Part shown: one piece after another, positions 8,627 through 17,490 of the stretch | Layout: every line of letters begins with the position of its first letter | How positions within the stretch are numbered: position 1 is the first letter of the stretch | Assembly (NCBI GenBank): GCA_902797025.1 | Contig: CADBRN010000076.1 | Location: forward strand, 1-33,544 | DNA: 33,544 nucleotides | From: an uncultured Lachnospiraceae bacterium | Lineage (GTDB): Bacteria > Bacillota > Clostridia > Lachnospirales > Lachnospiraceae | Direction: 5' to 3' | Notes under the pieces: generated by a model | The model's input: only the letters and a program-made list of their open reading frames with translations | Databases searched by the model: none | What the model was told of the DNA's origin: nothing | Translations under genes and position numbers: made by a program

Positions 8627-9679
8627 ATGAGTGGTGTAGAGGTTTCTGAACGGGATACGATGCAGGAACATGTGCTGACCGGAAAAAAACACGGGATGGC
8701 GGTTCTGATCCTGACGATCGGTTTGATCGCGCTGTCGATTGTCATGATGGGGTTGAGCATGGTGGTCGGCACGGAGGATGATCCGAGCATGCCGCTGCTC
8801 GTCGGAGGGATTGTTTTGTGCTGTGTCGCCTGGATTCCGCTGATGGGTCTGAAGGTGCTCAAGCCTTCGGAAGCGCTGGTGCTCACTCTTTTCGGCACCT
8901 ATATCGGGACGCTGAAAGGGGAAGGATTTTATTTCGTGAATCCGTTCTGTGTCGCGGTAAATCCCGCTGCCGGAACGCGGCTCGGCCAGAGCGGAGATGT
9001 GGACGACGGGGATTCCCCCATGCGGAAGCTGGCATCTCCGCAGGCAAAGGGCGCGCAAAATGTGAACCGGCGGATTTCCCTCAAGGAGATGACGCTGAGC
9101 AACGCGAGACAGAAGGTCAACGATGTACTCGGCAATCCGGTTGAGATCGGGGTCGCTGTGATCTGGAAAGTGACGGATACGGCGAAGGCGGTTTTTCAGG
9201 TGGACAACTACAAGGAATATCTGTCGCTTCAGTGCGACTCCGCGGTGCGCGATATCGTCAAGATCTATCCCTATGATGTCGCGCCGGGCATCGATACGAC
9301 CGGGGACGGCAAGGCGGACGACGGATCGCTGCGCGGATCGACGACGGTTGTGGCGGAGCGGATCCGGGCGATGATTCAGGAAAAGGTGAAAAATGCCGGG
9401 ATCGAGATCGTGGAGGCCCGGATCACGTATCTCGCTTACGCACCGGAAATCGCGGCGGTGATGCTCCAGAGACAGCAGGCATCTGCGGTGATCGACGCGC
9501 GAAAAATGATCGTCGACGGCGCGGTCGGCATGGTGGAGATGGCGCTGGAGCGCCTGAAGGAGAACGGCACGGTTGAGCTGGACGAGGAGAGGAAGGCTGC
9601 GATGGTTTCCAATCTGCTCGTCGTGCTCTGCGGAAATCACGATGCGCAGCCGGTCGTCAATTCCGGAAGTTTGTATTGA
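8627..9679 (+). CDS. SPFH/Band 7 domain membrane protein
   Basis: The start is ATG 8627, following GGAAAGGAAA; an in-frame ATG at 8603 has no good site. The 350-residue protein has two hydrophobic segments (about 23-47 and 56-74). A long SPFH/prohibitin-type domain follows, including LKPSEALVLTLFGTYIG, PVEIGVAVIWKVTDTAKAVF and VDNYKEYLSLQCDSAVRDIV, and then a helical stretch ending ARITYLAYAPEIAAVMLQRQQ. Family members form oligomeric scaffolds at the membrane, often with a role in stress or lipid organisation. It is followed after 98 bases by a small ribbon-helix-helix protein. A palindromic operator overlaps its promoter. Confidence 0.88.
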   Translation: MSGVEVSERDTMQEHVLTGKKHGMAVLILTIGLIALSIVMMGLSMVVGTEDDPSMPLLVGGIVLCCVAWIPLMGLKVLKPSEALVLTLFGTYIGTLKGEGFYFVNPFCVAVNPAAGTRLGQSGDVDDGDSPMRKLASPQAKGAQNVNRRISLKEMTLSNARQKVNDVLGNPVEIGVAVIWKVTDTAKAVFQVDNYKEYLSLQCDSAVRDIVKIYPYDVAPGIDTTGDGKADDGSLRGSTTVVAERIRAMIQEKVKNAGIEIVEARITYLAYAPEIAAVMLQRQQASAVIDARKMIVDGAVGMVEMALERLKENGTVELDEERKAAMVSNLLVVLCGNHDAQPVVNSGSLY

Positions 9680-9777
9680 TTTAATCAGTCGGGACACGCG
9701 CACCGGGTGTGATGAAACCATATCCCGGGCACGCGTGTCTGAACTGATGCAGATAAGCCTGCGCCGGGGAGGTTAAA

Positions 9778-9972
9778 ATGGCGAAAAAACAGGTGCCGCT
9801 GAGGCTGAATGAAAAACTTTATGACGCGATCGCGGCCTGGGCGGAGGATGATTTCCGGTCCGTAAACGGACAGATCGAATATCTGCTGACGGAGTGCGTG
9901 CGCCAGCGAAAGAAAGATGGAAAATATGTGTCAGAGCATATGGACGAACCGCCGGAGCTTGACATCCGATGA
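9778..9972 (+). CDS. Arc-like ribbon-helix-helix DNA-binding protein
   Basis: This 64-residue protein begins MAKKQVPLRLNEKLYDAIAAWA, with a beta strand of alternating polar residues followed by two helices (DDFRSVNGQIEYLLTECVRQR). That is the Arc/MetJ-like fold of small dimeric repressors. GGGGAGG stands seven bases before the ATG. It is the last gene behind the SPFH protein and is likely co-transcribed, so it may regulate that operon through the TGATATCA pair at 8527-8545. No toxin gene is adjacent, so an antitoxin role is not supported. The next gene converges on it, 18 bases away. Confidence 0.82.
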   Translation: MAKKQVPLRLNEKLYDAIAAWAEDDFRSVNGQIEYLLTECVRQRKKDGKYVSEHMDEPPELDIR

Positions 9973-9990
9973 AAAAACAGACAGGATTGT

Positions 9991-11721
9991 TCATTTGTAA
10001 TAAACAAGCTCCTCCCCGTTCATGATGGCCGCGTACCTCAGAAGCTGTTTCATGGAATTGATCCCGAGTTTGCTGTAGATGTTGCGGTTGTGGTAGCGCA
10101 GGGTGCTTTCTTTTATCTGTTCTTCTTCCATGATTTCTTTCGTGCCTTTGCCGGAGAGGTACAGGAGAAAGATCTTCTTCTCGGTTTTCGTCAGGGTCTT
10201 CAGGCCCGTAAGGAACTGCTGATAGTTGTCCGGGTCCACTTCTTTTTTGCGGGAGTAGATGAGTCGGGAGAGTTCCCGCTTCGCGTCGTCGTATTCCTTG
10301 TTGATTCGGGAGAGTTCGCTGTGTGCGTGCGCGATTTCCTCTTCCAGGGCGGAGGTCTGTGCCGCCCGGTCCTGTTCGAGCTCGGAGAAGAACGTGAAGA
10401 GTTCGTCGATCTCCTGGATGCTCTCGGAAGGCTCTGCATTTTGCCGGTTTTTCAGCTGTTCCAGACTGTTCAGAACCGGCTTCAGAAAGCGGCGGCTGAA
10501 GTAGCGGCAACAGAAAATGGCGAAGCACAGAAGCACCGCGAGAATCATGAAAACCCGGATCGATTCCTCATAAAAGATCTGCCGGTAATCACGGATCGGG
10601 ATCAGAACGTATGCGCGGAACCGGCCGTCCGGATCCGCAAGATTCACCCGTTTTGTGAGGCCGAGATAGGAGTTCACCCGGTCGGAACAGGAGACGCGGC
10701 CGTCCGACTGGCTTTTCGCGACGGTCAACGTTCCGGCGGGAGCGAGATAGTAGCCGTCGGTACTGCCGCAGGACATCGAATGTCCGGGATCGATCCGGAG
10801 CGTATCCGTCTGTCCGCCCGAAGCGGTGCCGGTCTGCCCGCCGGAAGCGGCGCCGGTATCCGCGAGGATGCAGGTCAGGTGCTTCAGCGTGGTGGGCTGA
10901 GCCATCTCTTTTCGAAAAAAGCTGTCATTCATCTCGAAGCCGCACAGTCCAAGAAATGTTCCGTCAGGTGAAAAGAGAGGAAACATCAGAAGCAGCACCT
11001 TATCCGGCGTTCCGGGAAGCACGAAGATGTCGCTGAAACTGCAGGAGCCGGAAACGGCGTTCTTCTTCCAGTTTTCAAAACCCGGAAGTGCCTCCGGCTG
11101 AAATTCCAGCGTCCATCTGCGGTGAGGCATCACCCCGTGTTCCTTTCCGATATCCGGATTTCCGTGATAGAGAAGCAGATCCGAGATGGAGTCGGATGGT
11201 GAGTTTTTCCGGATGTACAGGCCGGAACGGGACCGGTCCGCCTCAGGAAGGGTAGTATTGACCGTCGCGTCGAGCATCAGAAATACGCCGGAACTGTCTG
11301 TCTGAAGAAGTTTTTCACATAAAATGCCGAAGGATGCTTCCTGAAGGGAGGCGAGAGCGGTCTGGGAATCATTGATTTCCGAAAAAGACATATGGTGACC
11401 GTTCAGATATTCCCGGATCACATCGGTCAGAGAGGCGGACATCTGGAGACCCCACATCTCCAGCGTATCGAAGCCGGAGGACAGATCTTCGGAAAATACC
11501 GTCATCTGCATCCGCAGTGTGGAGCGGAAATTGTTTTTCCGAACAGCCGCGGCGCTGAGCACGGAGAAGCCGATCAGAAAGGCAGCGATCAGAATAGCGG
11601 AGAGAAAGAGCATATAGCGGAACAGCTTGTAGCGCAGGCTGGTTCTTTTTTTTTGCATGCTCCGGATTTCATCCGGGGCGCCTCTCAGTGCGGATAGAAA
11701 GGCTGGATGAATTTTTTTCAT
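9991..11721 (-). CDS. Membrane-anchored LuxR-type transcriptional regulator
   Basis: The 576-residue protein starts at ATG 11721 (AAGGAG six bases upstream on the minus strand). It has a transmembrane segment (about 35-57), an extracellular sensor-sized region (about 58-388) and a second transmembrane segment (about 390-408). A polar and probably coiled-coil stretch of acidic and basic residues follows, and then a LuxR/GerE-type helix-turn-helix (about 505-570: LTKTEKKIFLLYLSGKGTKEIM and STLRYHNRNIYSKLGI). No kinase, receiver or ATPase motifs are visible. It would therefore be a one-component transmembrane regulator that binds DNA from the membrane. It lies 12 bases after the solute-binding lipoprotein gene, its likely signal partner. 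The target promoter is unknown; autoregulation is possible. Confidence 0.82.
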   Translation of the reverse strand: MKKIHPAFLSALRGAPDEIRSMQKKRTSLRYKLFRYMLFLSAILIAAFLIGFSVLSAAAVRKNNFRSTLRMQMTVFSEDLSSGFDTLEMWGLQMSASLTDVIREYLNGHHMSFSEINDSQTALASLQEASFGILCEKLLQTDSSGVFLMLDATVNTTLPEADRSRSGLYIRKNSPSDSISDLLLYHGNPDIGKEHGVMPHRRWTLEFQPEALPGFENWKKNAVSGSCSFSDIFVLPGTPDKVLLLMFPLFSPDGTFLGLCGFEMNDSFFRKEMAQPTTLKHLTCILADTGAASGGQTGTASGGQTDTLRIDPGHSMSCGSTDGYYLAPAGTLTVAKSQSDGRVSCSDRVNSYLGLTKRVNLADPDGRFRAYVLIPIRDYRQIFYEESIRVFMILAVLLCFAIFCCRYFSRRFLKPVLNSLEQLKNRQNAEPSESIQEIDELFTFFSELEQDRAAQTSALEEEIAHAHSELSRINKEYDDAKRELSRLIYSRKKEVDPDNYQQFLTGLKTLTKTEKKIFLLYLSGKGTKEIMEEEQIKESTLRYHNRNIYSKLGINSMKQLLRYAAIMNGEELVYYK

Positions 11722-11733
11722 AGTTCTCCTTTT

Positions 11734-13092
11734 TCAGCTTTCCGGCCTGCAGAGGCAGGAACAGAACTGATCCCATGTTTTGGATTCCAGCGCATCCGGA
11801 GCTGATCCGGCCTCGTAAAGCGAGGTCAGAGCGGACTGCTCGGAACGGAGGATGTCATAAAGTTGATTCGTCTTCTCGATGTACCCGCTTTCAGAAGGCA
11901 GAGGCACGAACCGGCACATTTTTTTGACCGTCAGGACGGCATTGAAGACGGCGCGGTAGGAAGAATCCTGAAAATGCCAGGTATCGATCGCGTCAAAAGC
12001 TTCTTCGGTTACCGGAATATATCCGGTTTCCGCGGCAAATTCCAGGTTCCGGCTGCTTTCCGTGAGCCAGTGAAGGAAGACAGCGGCGGCTTCTCCCCGG
12101 ATGCGGCCGTTGTTTACGGCACAGACGCCGCAGCCGGTCTGCGGAGCCAGAGGAGAAGGAGTGTTTCGGACATCCGATTCCGGAAGAGGAAATGCCTTCA
12201 GATTCATCGGCTCGGTCGTGTTGTCGGGGTGGGTGACCGTGTCATTGAAGTAGAGAATGGCCGCGCTGGATCCGATCCCTGCGGGAACTTCTCCGGTCAT
12301 CATCTGTGTGTTGGCGTACAGATCGGAGATGATGATATCGCCGCGGACCAGAGCGTCGGCGAATTGTTTCCAGGCGCTCCGGAGCACGGAATCCGTGCAG
12401 TCGTAATATCCGTCTTTGATAATCTTCGTCCCGCCGTGCTCCCGTGCGCAGAGATCCACATTCTGGACGAGATAATCGAACGCGCAGAACGGTTTCCCGC
12501 CCGACCACTCCCGGTAGCGCTTCGCGGTGTCAAAAAAGCCGTCCCATGTCCTCAGTGCGCTGTAGCTTGTGCCGGTGTCGGAGGAAAAACGGTCAAACTC
12601 TGTCCCGTTCACATAAAGAAGCCTTGTGGATTTACAGAGTGGAAATACGCAGAATCGCCCCTTGAGTTTTCCTTCCTCCACGAATGCGTCCACGAAGGAA
12701 TCCAGTTCCTCTTCCGGAAAATATTCCGACCAGTCCGTCAGGTTCTCCGGTCCCAGAAGAGAAGCCGTCCCCGGATAACACAGAAACAGATCCGGCATCG
12801 AACCGGCGCCCGGCTTTCCGGCTCTGGCATCCATCAGCTGTTCTCCGATGTCCGATGCGTTTGAAACCCGGGTCACATTTATGATAATTCCCTTCTTTTT
12901 TCCAACCGTTTCATTGAATTCCTGAACCAGAAGATTCATAGGAGAATCGACCTGTTCGCCGTAGACGTGCCAGAAGGTCAGCGTCACCGGATCGGAAGGG
13001 TTCAGGCGGTCTTTTCCGGAACAGGAAGAAAAAATCTGCGAGGACAGAAGAAAAAAAACAAGCAGAAATATCTGCAGCGGATGCTTATTCAT
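11734..13092 (-). CDS. Extracellular solute-binding lipoprotein, orphan (no permease nearby)
   Basis: The 452-residue protein has a lipoprotein signal peptide (MNKHPLQIFLLVFFLLSSQIFSSC) with Cys24 as the likely lipid-modified residue. The mature part has the type I carbohydrate-binding ABC receptor look: VTLTFWHVYGEQ near the start, NLLVQEFNET, SMPDLFLCYPG, GIGSSAAILYFND and an ETGYIPVTEEAFD segment near the C-terminus. GAGGT stands nine bases upstream of the start. No ABC permease or ATPase gene is in the window. The next gene, 12 bases on, is a membrane LuxR regulator. A sensory rather than transport role is therefore likely (inference). The ligand is probably a sugar or oligosaccharide, by family. 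Confidence 0.87.
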   Translation of the reverse strand: MNKHPLQIFLLVFFLLSSQIFSSCSGKDRLNPSDPVTLTFWHVYGEQVDSPMNLLVQEFNETVGKKKGIIINVTRVSNASDIGEQLMDARAGKPGAGSMPDLFLCYPGTASLLGPENLTDWSEYFPEEELDSFVDAFVEEGKLKGRFCVFPLCKSTRLLYVNGTEFDRFSSDTGTSYSALRTWDGFFDTAKRYREWSGGKPFCAFDYLVQNVDLCAREHGGTKIIKDGYYDCTDSVLRSAWKQFADALVRGDIIISDLYANTQMMTGEVPAGIGSSAAILYFNDTVTHPDNTTEPMNLKAFPLPESDVRNTPSPLAPQTGCGVCAVNNGRIRGEAAAVFLHWLTESSRNLEFAAETGYIPVTEEAFDAIDTWHFQDSSYRAVFNAVLTVKKMCRFVPLPSESGYIEKTNQLYDILRSEQSALTSLYEAGSAPDALESKTWDQFCSCLCRPES

Positions 13093-13131
13093 ACACGTTT
13101 ACCTCAGAAAGACCAGAATATTCTCAGGTTT

Positions 13132-13145
13132 CCCGTTAAAACGGG
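13132..13145. promoter_or_regulatory. Inverted repeat in the divergent region before the solute-binding gene
   Basis: CCCGTT-AA-AACGGG forms a perfect 6-bp dyad with a 2-bp centre. It lies 39 bases upstream of the leftward solute-binding gene and 130 bases before the rightward lipoprotein gene. It could be an operator for the neighbouring LuxR-type regulator, but nothing proves this. Confidence 0.45.
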
Positions 13146-13275
13146 GGTAATTGACGGGGACAGAAACAAAAATATCCGTATCGTAGAGGATGTAAAGCGC
13201 CGATGTAGATACGATTCAGATCATTATAAAACTATTATACATGAAGTGAATGGCAAAAGAAAGGAGACAAAGAGG

Positions 13276-13656
13276 ATGAAGAATAAAGGAATGAATCGAT
13301 GCCGCTCGTTTGTGATCGGGCTCTGTGTGCTGTGCCTGGCCGCCGCGCTACTCGCAGGGTGCGGCGGAAAGCAGGTGAAGAAAAGCCGGTTCGTCGGAAA
13401 ATGGAATGCGACCTCAGCCGAGATGTCCGGGATGAAGTTTAACATCAAGGATCTGATGGATGAATTTTCGATGGAATTGAAAGAGAATGGTACATGTAAG
13501 ATGAATATCGATGATGAATCCGAAACCGGAACCTGGGAAGAGACGGATACCGGCGTGAAGATCAAGGATTCGACAGAAACAATGGATATGACCGATAAAG
13601 ACGGAAAACTATATGTTGAATATGAAGGAGTCAGCTTCTGGTTTGAGAAGGAGTGA
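13276..13656 (+). CDS. Small lipoprotein of unknown function
   Basis: ATG 13276 follows AAAGGAGACAAAGAGG. The frame is open far upstream, but that part is antisense to the solute-binding gene and is not coding. The 126-residue product has a signal peptide ending in LLAGC, a canonical lipobox, so it should be anchored to the outer face of the membrane. The mature part (FVGKWNATSAEMSGMKF, MELKENGTCKMN, GTWEETDTGVKI) has the alternating pattern of a small lipocalin-like or calycin-like beta barrel seen in many Clostridia lipoproteins. No function can be assigned. It is divergent from the solute-binding gene and ends before a two-way terminator. Confidence 0.8.
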   Translation: MKNKGMNRCRSFVIGLCVLCLAAALLAGCGGKQVKKSRFVGKWNATSAEMSGMKFNIKDLMDEFSMELKENGTCKMNIDDESETGTWEETDTGVKIKDSTETMDMTDKDGKLYVEYEGVSFWFEKE

Positions 13657-13813
13657 CATCGAAAACCATTTCTGACAATGGAAGAAGGGGCTCACCGGAA
13701 ATGTTGGATTAACAACTTACGGAAGCTGCCGCTTCTGATACTCTGCTGCTGTCCGCAAACTGCCGGAATCTGAGCCGGGAACCTTGCAGGAAAACAGATA
13801 AGATCGGAAAATG

Positions 13814-13852
13814 CCGGGGCCTGATGCGAATGATATCAGCCCCGGTTCTTTT
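13814..13852. terminator. Bidirectional terminator between the lipoprotein and dus genes
   Basis: CCGGGG (13814-13819) pairs with CCCCGG (13840-13845). After a one-base bulge, CTGAT pairs with ATCAG. TTCTTTT follows on the plus strand, and a shorter T-rich stretch follows on the minus strand. It lies between two convergent genes and can serve both. Confidence 0.8.
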
Positions 13853-13873
13853 CGTTTATGGAACGTTTTCGTA

Positions 13874-14878
13874 TCACGGGACGATCGGGCAATTGGCGAG
13901 CAGATCATCTGCGGCCGCACGGTACGCGGCCATTGTCTTCGCTTTCCGTATCTTTTTCAAATATCTTCCGCTGTCTGAAAATAACGTTCCGAGAAAGGTC
14001 CAGAGATCCTTCAGCTTCGCGAGCCGGTTTCGTTCCTCGCGGATATCCGCCGCGGTGATGGCGAGGTAACGGTCCAGAAAGCGGCGGATTTCTTCCGCAG
14101 ACGGTTTCGCGCCGCCGCGGATCATGCGGAAAAGAGCCGGATTGCGGATGGCGCCGCGGCCGATCATGATGCCGCGAAGAGGATTTTCCTCCGGACCGGT
14201 TCCGGCACACAGTGCGAGGATCCGGTTTACATCTTCCGTATTCATAAGATCGCCGTTGTAGCAGACCGGGCAGCGGCTCATCCGGAGAAGATCGAGAAAA
14301 ATATCAGTGTGGACATTTCCAGAGTAAAGCTCCCCGCGTGTCCTGGGATGAACGATCAGCAGAGAAAACGGGTAATTTCTGTAAATTTCCATGAGGGTGT
14401 ACGCTTCCTCCGGACAGGAAAAGCCGATTCGGGTCTTGACGGAGAGCGCGAGCGGTCCGCCGATTTCCGACTCGGCGCGGGGGAGAGCCTCAAATACCTC
14501 ACAGAAAAAACGGTCGAGTTTTTCCGGATCTTCGAGAAATCCCGATCCGCGGTGTTTCGACGTAACCGTCGGAGAGGGACAGCCGAGGTTCAGATTGATC
14601 TCGGAGTATCCGATCCTGGCCAGAGCGAGGACTGCGTCGATAAAATCCGCGCTGCTGTTCGAGAGAAGTTGGGGGATGACGGAAATCGTTTCGTTGTTCT
14701 CCGGCCGGATGTCCCGGATATCTTTCGTGCGTGTCAGAAACGCGTGGCCGGTGTTGATGAACGGTGAGTAATAGCGGTCCGCCCCGCCGAATAGTTCGTG
14801 ATGCGCGGTGCGGAACGCCGCGGTCGTGATCCCCTCCATCGGGGCAAATTCCAGAAGTAATTCGTCGTTCGGATTCAT
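13874..14878 (-). CDS. dus: tRNA-dihydrouridine synthase
   Basis: Dus enzymes reduce uridine to dihydrouridine in the tRNA D-loop using FMN. ATG 14878 gives 334 residues and the natural N-terminus MNPNDELLLEFAPMEGITTAAF. The frame is open to 15064, but those residues look non-coding. Visible motifs are FAPMEGITTAAFR (FMN site), NLGCPSPTVTSKHRGSGFL with catalytic Cys100, SVKTRIGF, IVHPRTRGELYSG, YNGDLMN and IMIGRGAIRNPALF. The ribosome site is weak (GGAAGAGA, somewhat distant). It is transcribed away from the kinase operon and ends at the shared terminator. The exact uridine target cannot be read from sequence. Confidence 0.93.
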   Translation of the reverse strand: MNPNDELLLEFAPMEGITTAAFRTAHHELFGGADRYYSPFINTGHAFLTRTKDIRDIRPENNETISVIPQLLSNSSADFIDAVLALARIGYSEINLNLGCPSPTVTSKHRGSGFLEDPEKLDRFFCEVFEALPRAESEIGGPLALSVKTRIGFSCPEEAYTLMEIYRNYPFSLLIVHPRTRGELYSGNVHTDIFLDLLRMSRCPVCYNGDLMNTEDVNRILALCAGTGPEENPLRGIMIGRGAIRNPALFRMIRGGAKPSAEEIRRFLDRYLAITAADIREERNRLAKLKDLWTFLGTLFSDSGRYLKKIRKAKTMAAYRAAADDLLANCPIVP

Positions 14879-15156
14879 AATTGTTCTGTCTCTTCCATCG
14901 CCATCTTGTGAAATGGTCTGATCTGTGCGGACCGGCCGCCGAGTGTTCTGCGGAAAAATAAAAAGTTGAGCCCAGACACCGGCGATACCGCCAAAAGGCA
15001 GTACTCCTCCGAAGAACCGGTCGCACATATCTATCATAATACCACAGGATTTGCGAAAAACCATGAAATTGATGGGAATATAAGGTACAATTATTCGGTA
15101 AACAGTTCAGCGGCAACCGGTTCTGACAGAGAACCGCCGGTTACGGGTGACAAAGT
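14879..15156. promoter_or_regulatory. Divergent promoter region between dus and the kinase operon
   Basis: This 278-base gap must hold promoters in both directions. Rightward, TACAAT at 15086-15091 is a plausible -10 without a good -35. Leftward, a TATTATGATA-like stretch near 15034-15043 (reverse strand) is a possible -10 for dus. A hairpin (CGGTTCT 15118-15124 with AGAACCG 15130-15136) lies in the presumed leader of the first kinase, 20 bases before its ATG. No consensus promoter was found, which fits regulated expression. Confidence 0.4.
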
Positions 15157-17490
15157 ATGGGAACAGACAAGTCGGCAGACCGGATTTTTCCGGAAATATT
15201 ACTGATCATCGTGACGGCCGCGGTGATCATCATCTGTGCTCTTTTTGGAAGAGGCGGATCGGTGACGGCACCGGCTGAATACATCACGCTTTCGGACGGC
15301 TGGCACTACGAGGACACAGAGGGCAGGATCGACGACATCCGCCTTCCGGTGTCGGGAGATGCTTCTCCGGATCTTGAGGCAGCGACGATTTCACGCAGGC
15401 TTCCGGAGACGATTGATCCCGAATGGTATCTCGGAGTCTATTCGTCTTTTCAGGAGATCGAGGTACGCATCGGCGGCCGGGTTGTCGAGATGTATGATCA
15501 TAACAACAGCCTGCTGGCCACAAATATTCCATCAAATCTGCTGCTGCTTTCGAATCTTTCTCCGCAGGACGGCGGGAAGCTTCTCGAGATCCGTATCAGT
15601 TCAAGACTTCCGGCATACAAGCATCGGTTCAATGAGGTTTATGTCGGAAACCGGACCGGCATCATCGGTCATGTGCTGAAGAAAAAACAGGCGGTGGTAA
15701 CGGAAGGGCTGATCGTTATCCTGAGCGGAATTGTGATGCTTCTTCTCTGGCTTGCCAATCCCAGTCAGTACGGCGACAGTGAAATGCGGCTGTATGGAGC
15801 GCTTTTCGTGCTTTTCATAGGGATCTGGCTTCTGCTGCAGGCGGGCGTCGGGCAACTGTTCTGCGAGGATATGGAGGCGTCGCATTTCGTCGAGCTGATG
15901 ATGGTTTTTCTGATTCCGATTCCCACCCTGCGATTTGTGGACGTAGCGCTGAATCGCCGCTATGTGAAGGCTATCAACATTCTCTGCGCCATCGATCTTG
16001 CGGCCGTGATTCTCGCACTCGGATACGTGCTGATTCTGCACAGAGACCTGATGGAAATTTTGACGGCCGGCCATCTGGTCATCGCATCAAATGCGATCTA
16101 TGGCATATGGATTGTCGGGAAATCCGTCATACGGCACGGGAAAGAAGTACCGGAATTCCGTCCGCTCATCGTTGCGATTCTCTGCTTCATCGCAGGCGTC
16201 GGGGTCGAGACGCTGATGTTTTATCTGATGCCGCTGAAGGAGACGGGTCAGTTTTTCGGTGCCTTTGTCGCCGCGTTTGCATTTTTCGCGCTGTACTGGA
16301 TCGTCCGGGACGGAAGGACGCAGGCGGCGAAGCGCGCCGGCACACTGCGCGAGACCCGCGCAAAGGAAATGTTCCTCGCGAATATATCCCATGAGGTCCG
16401 GACTCCGATCCATACGATGACCGGACTGACTTCGCTGGTTCTGAAGGACACGGAAGAAGGATCGATTCTTCCGGAGCTGGAGGCAATGCAGGAATCCGGA
16501 AACCGTCTTCTTTCGCTTGTCAATCAGATTCTGCTGCTGTCACGCATCCGCTCTGGCAGTATCCAGATCGGGGACGAACCGTTCGAGACGCTGGATCTGC
16601 TTGTCCGCTTCTATGAGCATGCAGACGGGCTGAGAGTCGCAGACCGGATTCGGGTCGTGTTTTCGAATGATCCGGATCTGCCGGCGTTCCTGCGCGGCGA
16701 CGAGGAACAGATTTTGAATCTTTTAAAGAGCATTGTGGACAATGCTTTCACGCATATGGAAGAGGGTGTCGTGCGGCTTTTTGTCGGAAAATGCGAGGAA
16801 GACGGGAAGTTCTGCTTTCACGTGCGCGTGAAATCGGATTCTGATCTGACCGTTCCGGACGACCCTGCGGAACTCTTCGATCTGTTCGAAATGACGGACA
16901 GCGGCATGCCTTCGCCGGCTCTGCCGCTCGCAAAACAGCTCGCGGATCTTCTGGGCGGAACGATTGAAGTGGAAAATGAGCAGAGAAGAACGTTGTCTGT
17001 GACAGTCAGTCTGCCCTTCACTCCCGCGTCGGATGAGAAGGTCGGTGTCGTTTCCATGAGTCCGGAGAGCAGAGCTTTTACCGATTCTCCGTACATTCCG
17101 GACGCCCGGGTCCTTCTCGTCGATGATGAACCGATGAACCGGAATGTGATGAAGGGCATTTTCCGGAGCACCGGAATCATTCTTGATACATGTCCGGGAG
17201 GAGAAGAGGCACTCGCACAGCTGCGCCGTCAGAAGTATGACCTTATTATTCTTGATTATCTGATGCCGGGGATGGACGGATTTGAGGTGATGAGCCATAT
17301 CCGGCACGATGAAGATATGCCCGGAGATTCGGTGCCGGTTATTCTTATGACGGCGGATGATTCGCCCGGCGTCCGTGAACGGATGAAGCGTGCGGGTTTT
17401 TCGGACGGGCTGCCGAAGCCGGTTTCCGGAAGTGAAATCAACCATGTCCTTCTTCGCTATCTTGCGGAGCGGAAGGGAGGCAGAGAATGA
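15157..17490 (+). CDS. Hybrid histidine kinase with degenerate ATPase domain, intact His and receiver
   Basis: The 777-residue membrane protein has an N-terminal membrane segment, an extracellular beta-rich domain (about 40-175) and a seven-helix block (about 180-385) like 7TMR-DISM sensors. The phospho-accepting H-box is intact (FLANISHEVRTPIHTM, His412). The ATPase domain keeps a weak N box (DNAFTH, Asn529). Where the G1 motif (DxGxG) should be it reads KSDSDL (559-564), and where G2 (GxGLGL) should be it reads GMPSPAL (583-589). It is therefore unlikely to bind ATP. The C-terminal receiver is complete (Asp656, Asp657, phospho-acceptor Asp700, Lys754). The ribosome site is weak. The second kinase overlaps it by 4 bases, and the domains missing here are present there. 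Confidence 0.9.
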   Translation: MGTDKSADRIFPEILLIIVTAAVIIICALFGRGGSVTAPAEYITLSDGWHYEDTEGRIDDIRLPVSGDASPDLEAATISRRLPETIDPEWYLGVYSSFQEIEVRIGGRVVEMYDHNNSLLATNIPSNLLLLSNLSPQDGGKLLEIRISSRLPAYKHRFNEVYVGNRTGIIGHVLKKKQAVVTEGLIVILSGIVMLLLWLANPSQYGDSEMRLYGALFVLFIGIWLLLQAGVGQLFCEDMEASHFVELMMVFLIPIPTLRFVDVALNRRYVKAINILCAIDLAAVILALGYVLILHRDLMEILTAGHLVIASNAIYGIWIVGKSVIRHGKEVPEFRPLIVAILCFIAGVGVETLMFYLMPLKETGQFFGAFVAAFAFFALYWIVRDGRTQAAKRAGTLRETRAKEMFLANISHEVRTPIHTMTGLTSLVLKDTEEGSILPELEAMQESGNRLLSLVNQILLLSRIRSGSIQIGDEPFETLDLLVRFYEHADGLRVADRIRVVFSNDPDLPAFLRGDEEQILNLLKSIVDNAFTHMEEGVVRLFVGKCEEDGKFCFHVRVKSDSDLTVPDDPAELFDLFEMTDSGMPSPALPLAKQLADLLGGTIEVENEQRRTLSVTVSLPFTPASDEKVGVVSMSPESRAFTDSPYIPDARVLLVDDEPMNRNVMKGIFRSTGIILDTCPGGEEALAQLRRQKYDLIILDYLMPGMDGFEVMSHIRHDEDMPGDSVPVILMTADDSPGVRERMKRAGFSDGLPKPVSGSEINHVLLRYLAERKGGRE

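Noticed and set aside
9973..10010. AT-rich inverted repeat between the convergent ribbon-helix-helix and LuxR-type genes as a terminator
   Set aside because: The stem has a mismatch, is AT-rich and lacks a T run in either direction.
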